From: Gordionus sp. m RMFG-2023
Lineage: Eukaryota; Nematomorpha; Gordioida; Chordodea; Parachordodidae
Direction of reading: 5' to 3'
Assembly (NCBI RefSeq): GCF_954871325.1
Contig: NC_088778.1
Span: 1,798,001-1,862,000 of the forward strand
Length of the DNA stretch: 64,000 nt
This document shows, piece after piece, positions 61,742 through 64,000 of the stretch. Position numbers and translations under genes: made by a program. The notes beneath the pieces are model-generated. The model was not told where the DNA came from, made no database searches, and saw nothing but the letters and a program-made list of their open reading frames with translations. Every line of letters begins with the position of its first letter. Positions within the stretch are counted from its first letter, which is position 1.

Positions 61742-63079
61742 TTATAAATCTTTTTCAGGTGTAAATACATTAACCGGCGTGGATTTATCACTAGAATTCT
61801 CCATTCTTATAACAAAGTTTAATTCCATGTTATGCCATATTTTAATAATATCATCTCTAGTCTTGGGTTCTACTTCAGTCAGAAGCACTTGTTATATATA
61901 ACAAAAATTAAAAATATCTTATTATTTTTTATGAATATATAGATAATATATTAAGTAAAATATAATTATTTTTAAGGTGAATAAAATTATTAATTAAATT
62001 TATATGAGATATAATATAATATTTTTAAAATATACCTTAATTCTAGATATTGGCGTGACAAAAAGATATTCTTGTTTAAAAGTTGTTTCACTCTAAAATT
62101 CATAGCATCTATTATTGAACCGGCAAAAAAGTAAAAATAGAAATTTCTAATTTAGCTTTTAGCCATATTCAATGAAAATCATTTAAAGTCAGCTGTTTTA
62201 ACTACTGCAATCAGAGTCAATATTCTACACAGACTAATACCATTTCTGCAAGCTAATTTCCCCCCAATACCGACTAAAAGGAGACCATAACCTCGGGGCA
62301 AGATTTTCCCCACTTGTGAATATATATATAATTTATATATATTTAATCAGACTAAAAGGAAGTTATATCAAATTAAAATATTCAAAAATCGAATATTTTA
62401 AAATAATCTTATACATTTTAAATTTTTTCATTTGAATTATATTTCAAGTGTTTTAGATCATTCTTTCAATAAAGTACTTTCCCTATCTTGTATTCCTACC
62501 CTTTTTTGTATATGTTCTATTTATATTAATACTTTACGACATATAAAAAAATTTTAAACAATTCATAATATGATAAAGTGAATTCTCCTCTGGGGCCATA
62601 TGAATATAATTAACAAAAAGAGGTTTTGGCTAGATTTAGTATGTTTCCTAATCCTGATTCAGTTACACTGAAGCTCAAAATATAATTTCGCATACCAGAA
62701 TATATTATATTCAGTTTTTAATATTTAAACATTTTTTTAAAAAAGAAAATATATATAAAACCGTGTAAAAAAATTAATATAAAATAATTGTATCTTATGT
62801 AAAGTTTCCCAATAAATTGTAATTTTTTTTTTTTAATTTTATAAGACAAGCACATTTTTTAGCCGAAGCAATAACCATTCTTATCTTATTGAAGATATTT
62901 TTATTATCGCTATCTTGCCAAATAGTATCTATAGATTCGTATTCTACGAACGCGCAGCAAGCTCTTGGAATTGATTTCACTTGTATTTTCCCTTTATCTT
63001 TGTTGGAGAGAGTTTGATATTTAATAAATTCTCCTTGAGTCAGATAACTATGAGTATTAAGTATCTCGTCCGAGAAACA
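61742..63079 (-). CDS. Candidate exons of an unrecognised host gene
   Basis: Minus strand, from upstream to downstream: (a) 63,079-62,798, open for 94 codons, with SYLTQGEFIKYQTLSNKDKG, IPRACCAFVEYESID and IRMVIASAKKCACLIKL; (b) 62,312-62,206 after ATTCACAAG, with VGKILPRGYGLLLVGIGG and NGISLCRILTLIA, donor GCA|GTAGTT; (c) 62,092-62,036, 19 codons SETTFKQEYLFVTPISRIK with acceptor ATGAATTTTAG and donor AAG|GTATAT; (d) 61,887-61,742, with TEVEPKTRDDIIKIWHNMEL and a TAA stop. Joins b-c are in phase; c-d is off by one with the acceptor I chose, while b to d via an internal GTATTA donor would fit. Composition is clearly protein-like against the AT-rich background. I do not recognise the product. 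A single gene with short introns of about 100-150 bp after exon b, or decayed pieces of one, are both possible. Confidence 0.5.
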
Positions 63080-63119
63080 TCAGTGTATCCTACGTGGCAT
63101 GATCCTTCATTAAAAAAAA

Positions 63120-64000
63120 ATAAACAAATAAAGCATTAAGAAGTAAAAAAAAAAATATAGATAGAAGACTATTCTTTGACTTGTCTACGAAAGTTATCTA
63201 ACAGAATCTCAAATGCCGAAAAAAAAATGAAACAAGGAGGCCATCTTTGAATGACCAAGAAATTTTTATTAATAGCCCACAATTGTAGTTTTATGGCGGG
63301 CTTGTGGGCTAAAAACCCGCCAATTAAAGACCCCCTAGCACTGACACCTGATATACTAATACCAAAATATTTAAATAAATAATGCCAACCTTTCTTACAT
63401 CTCAAGAAGAAAAGGAAATTTAAATCTTTTTTTTAAAAAAAAAAAATTTGTTGATCTAGATAAAAAGTGATAGTTTGTTCGAAAAATATTTTTATTTTAT
63501 TTTCCTAGTGGAATAATAAAAATTGTTCAATAACTTCTCTAAATTTTTTGTATATTACTCATTTATTACCCTAATCTTTTTTTATACACTCCAAAAACAA
63601 ATTGTTTTTAAAAATATTTTACGTTTTTCCCTCGTTGAGTTTATTACTATCAATTTCAAAATACTTTTTCCAAATTACTAAGTGGCGCTCTTCTACTACC
63701 ACAAAACCATTTTATCCGGTTTCAAGTCCCAGTTATTTTAAAATTTCTAATCTTTTCTTCTTTCCAATAGAGTGCAGAAAATCGACAAATATCGTTTTAT
63801 AACCTCTTCACAAAATAGTTTCAATATTGGTTGTTCTACTAATGGTTTTACCATGTCAAAAAAACTGAATTCTTATATAATCAGTGTTAGCCACAAATTG
63901 CATTAAAGGTTTTAAGTTATAAAAACCATTTATCTATCATGCTTTTCTCATTCTTACAAATCAGGCTTACAACTTGAAAATTCAATGATTGAAGAATCCA
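63120..64000. other. Right end of the window, no confirmed gene
   Basis: At 63,251-63,385 both strands are open. The plus strand gives a 44-codon piece from ATG with GLWAKNPPIKDPLALTPDI before a TAA; the minus strand gives a longer but less protein-like frame. Either could be an exon fragment. Nothing is recognised in the final 0.6 kb. Confidence 0.35.

Noticed and set aside
62206-62312. Alba-type (Rpp20/Rpp25-like) nucleic-acid-binding domain
   Set aside because: Only a loose likeness of LLLVGIGG and the following helix; no firm motif supports the name, so the segment was left unnamed.

Overview
This is eukaryotic, almost certainly animal, nuclear DNA. It is very AT-rich (about a quarter G+C by eye), with no long open reading frames, short exons bounded by GT/AG splice signals, and several non-LTR, LTR and DNA transposon remains. 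RTE-type LINEs and a hAT relic point to an invertebrate; I cannot place it more closely. There are no bacterial operons, rRNA, tRNA or CRISPR arrays that I can support. The most interesting content is a family of short secreted cysteine-rich peptide genes and their copies. A first exon encodes a signal peptide; a long phase-1 intron follows; a 60-63-nt second exon carries a P-W-x-R-D-P-like segment; and a last exon carries F-C-x3-C-x7-C-x2-C before a stop. I do not recognise the family. It could be toxin-like or defence-like, and broken copies are treated here as fossils. Four units lie head to tail on the + strand at about 12.5-14.0, 16.3-19.0, 22.4-23.2 and 26.7-28.4 kb, the first three about 4 kb apart. 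The last two exons have also been copied into three large palindromes (A 1.9-4.8 kb, B 26.7-30.3 kb, C 35.4-37.5 kb). Each palindrome has two opposed arms around the same 230-250-bp asymmetric spacer; A is the reverse of B. Copies of the outer arm sequence of B and C also form a fourth inverted structure (D, 40.4-42.3 kb). Layout: 0-1.6 kb unremarkable; 1.6-4.8 kb GGTTCGG-type repeat and palindrome A; 4.8-7.3 kb nothing clear; 7.35-11.67 kb a block bounded by inverted repeats of about 0.47 kb, holding a hAT transposase relic (-) and a non-LTR reverse transcriptase relic (+); 12.5-23.2 kb the direct array of peptide genes with a Ty3/gypsy fossil in it; 23.2-24.8 kb three copies of a small repeat with 19-bp tandem ends; 26.7-30.3 kb palindrome B; 30.4-32.1 kb a small coding-like relic and a roughly 124-bp tandem array; 33.9-34.9 kb a LINE relic; 35.4-42.3 kb palindrome C, an RTE LINE and structure D; 42.6-43.4 kb the GGTTCGG repeat again; 46.6 kb a GGTCCG-rich island; 46.9-48.8 kb a gag-like LTR-element fossil with two zinc knuckles; 49.2-50.1 kb candidate exons of an unrecognised, possibly secreted protein (-); 51.9-52.3 kb a 120-bp tandem repeat; 54.0-60.3 kb a complex AT-rich satellite with nested higher-order repeats (875 and 2,636 bp); 61.7-63.1 kb candidate exons of another unrecognised host gene (-). 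The genes do not form a pathway that can be read from the sequence. The main theme is gene-family growth by tandem duplication and then by inverted, repeat-borne copying. All boundaries are by eye and approximate unless a splice site or codon fixes them.
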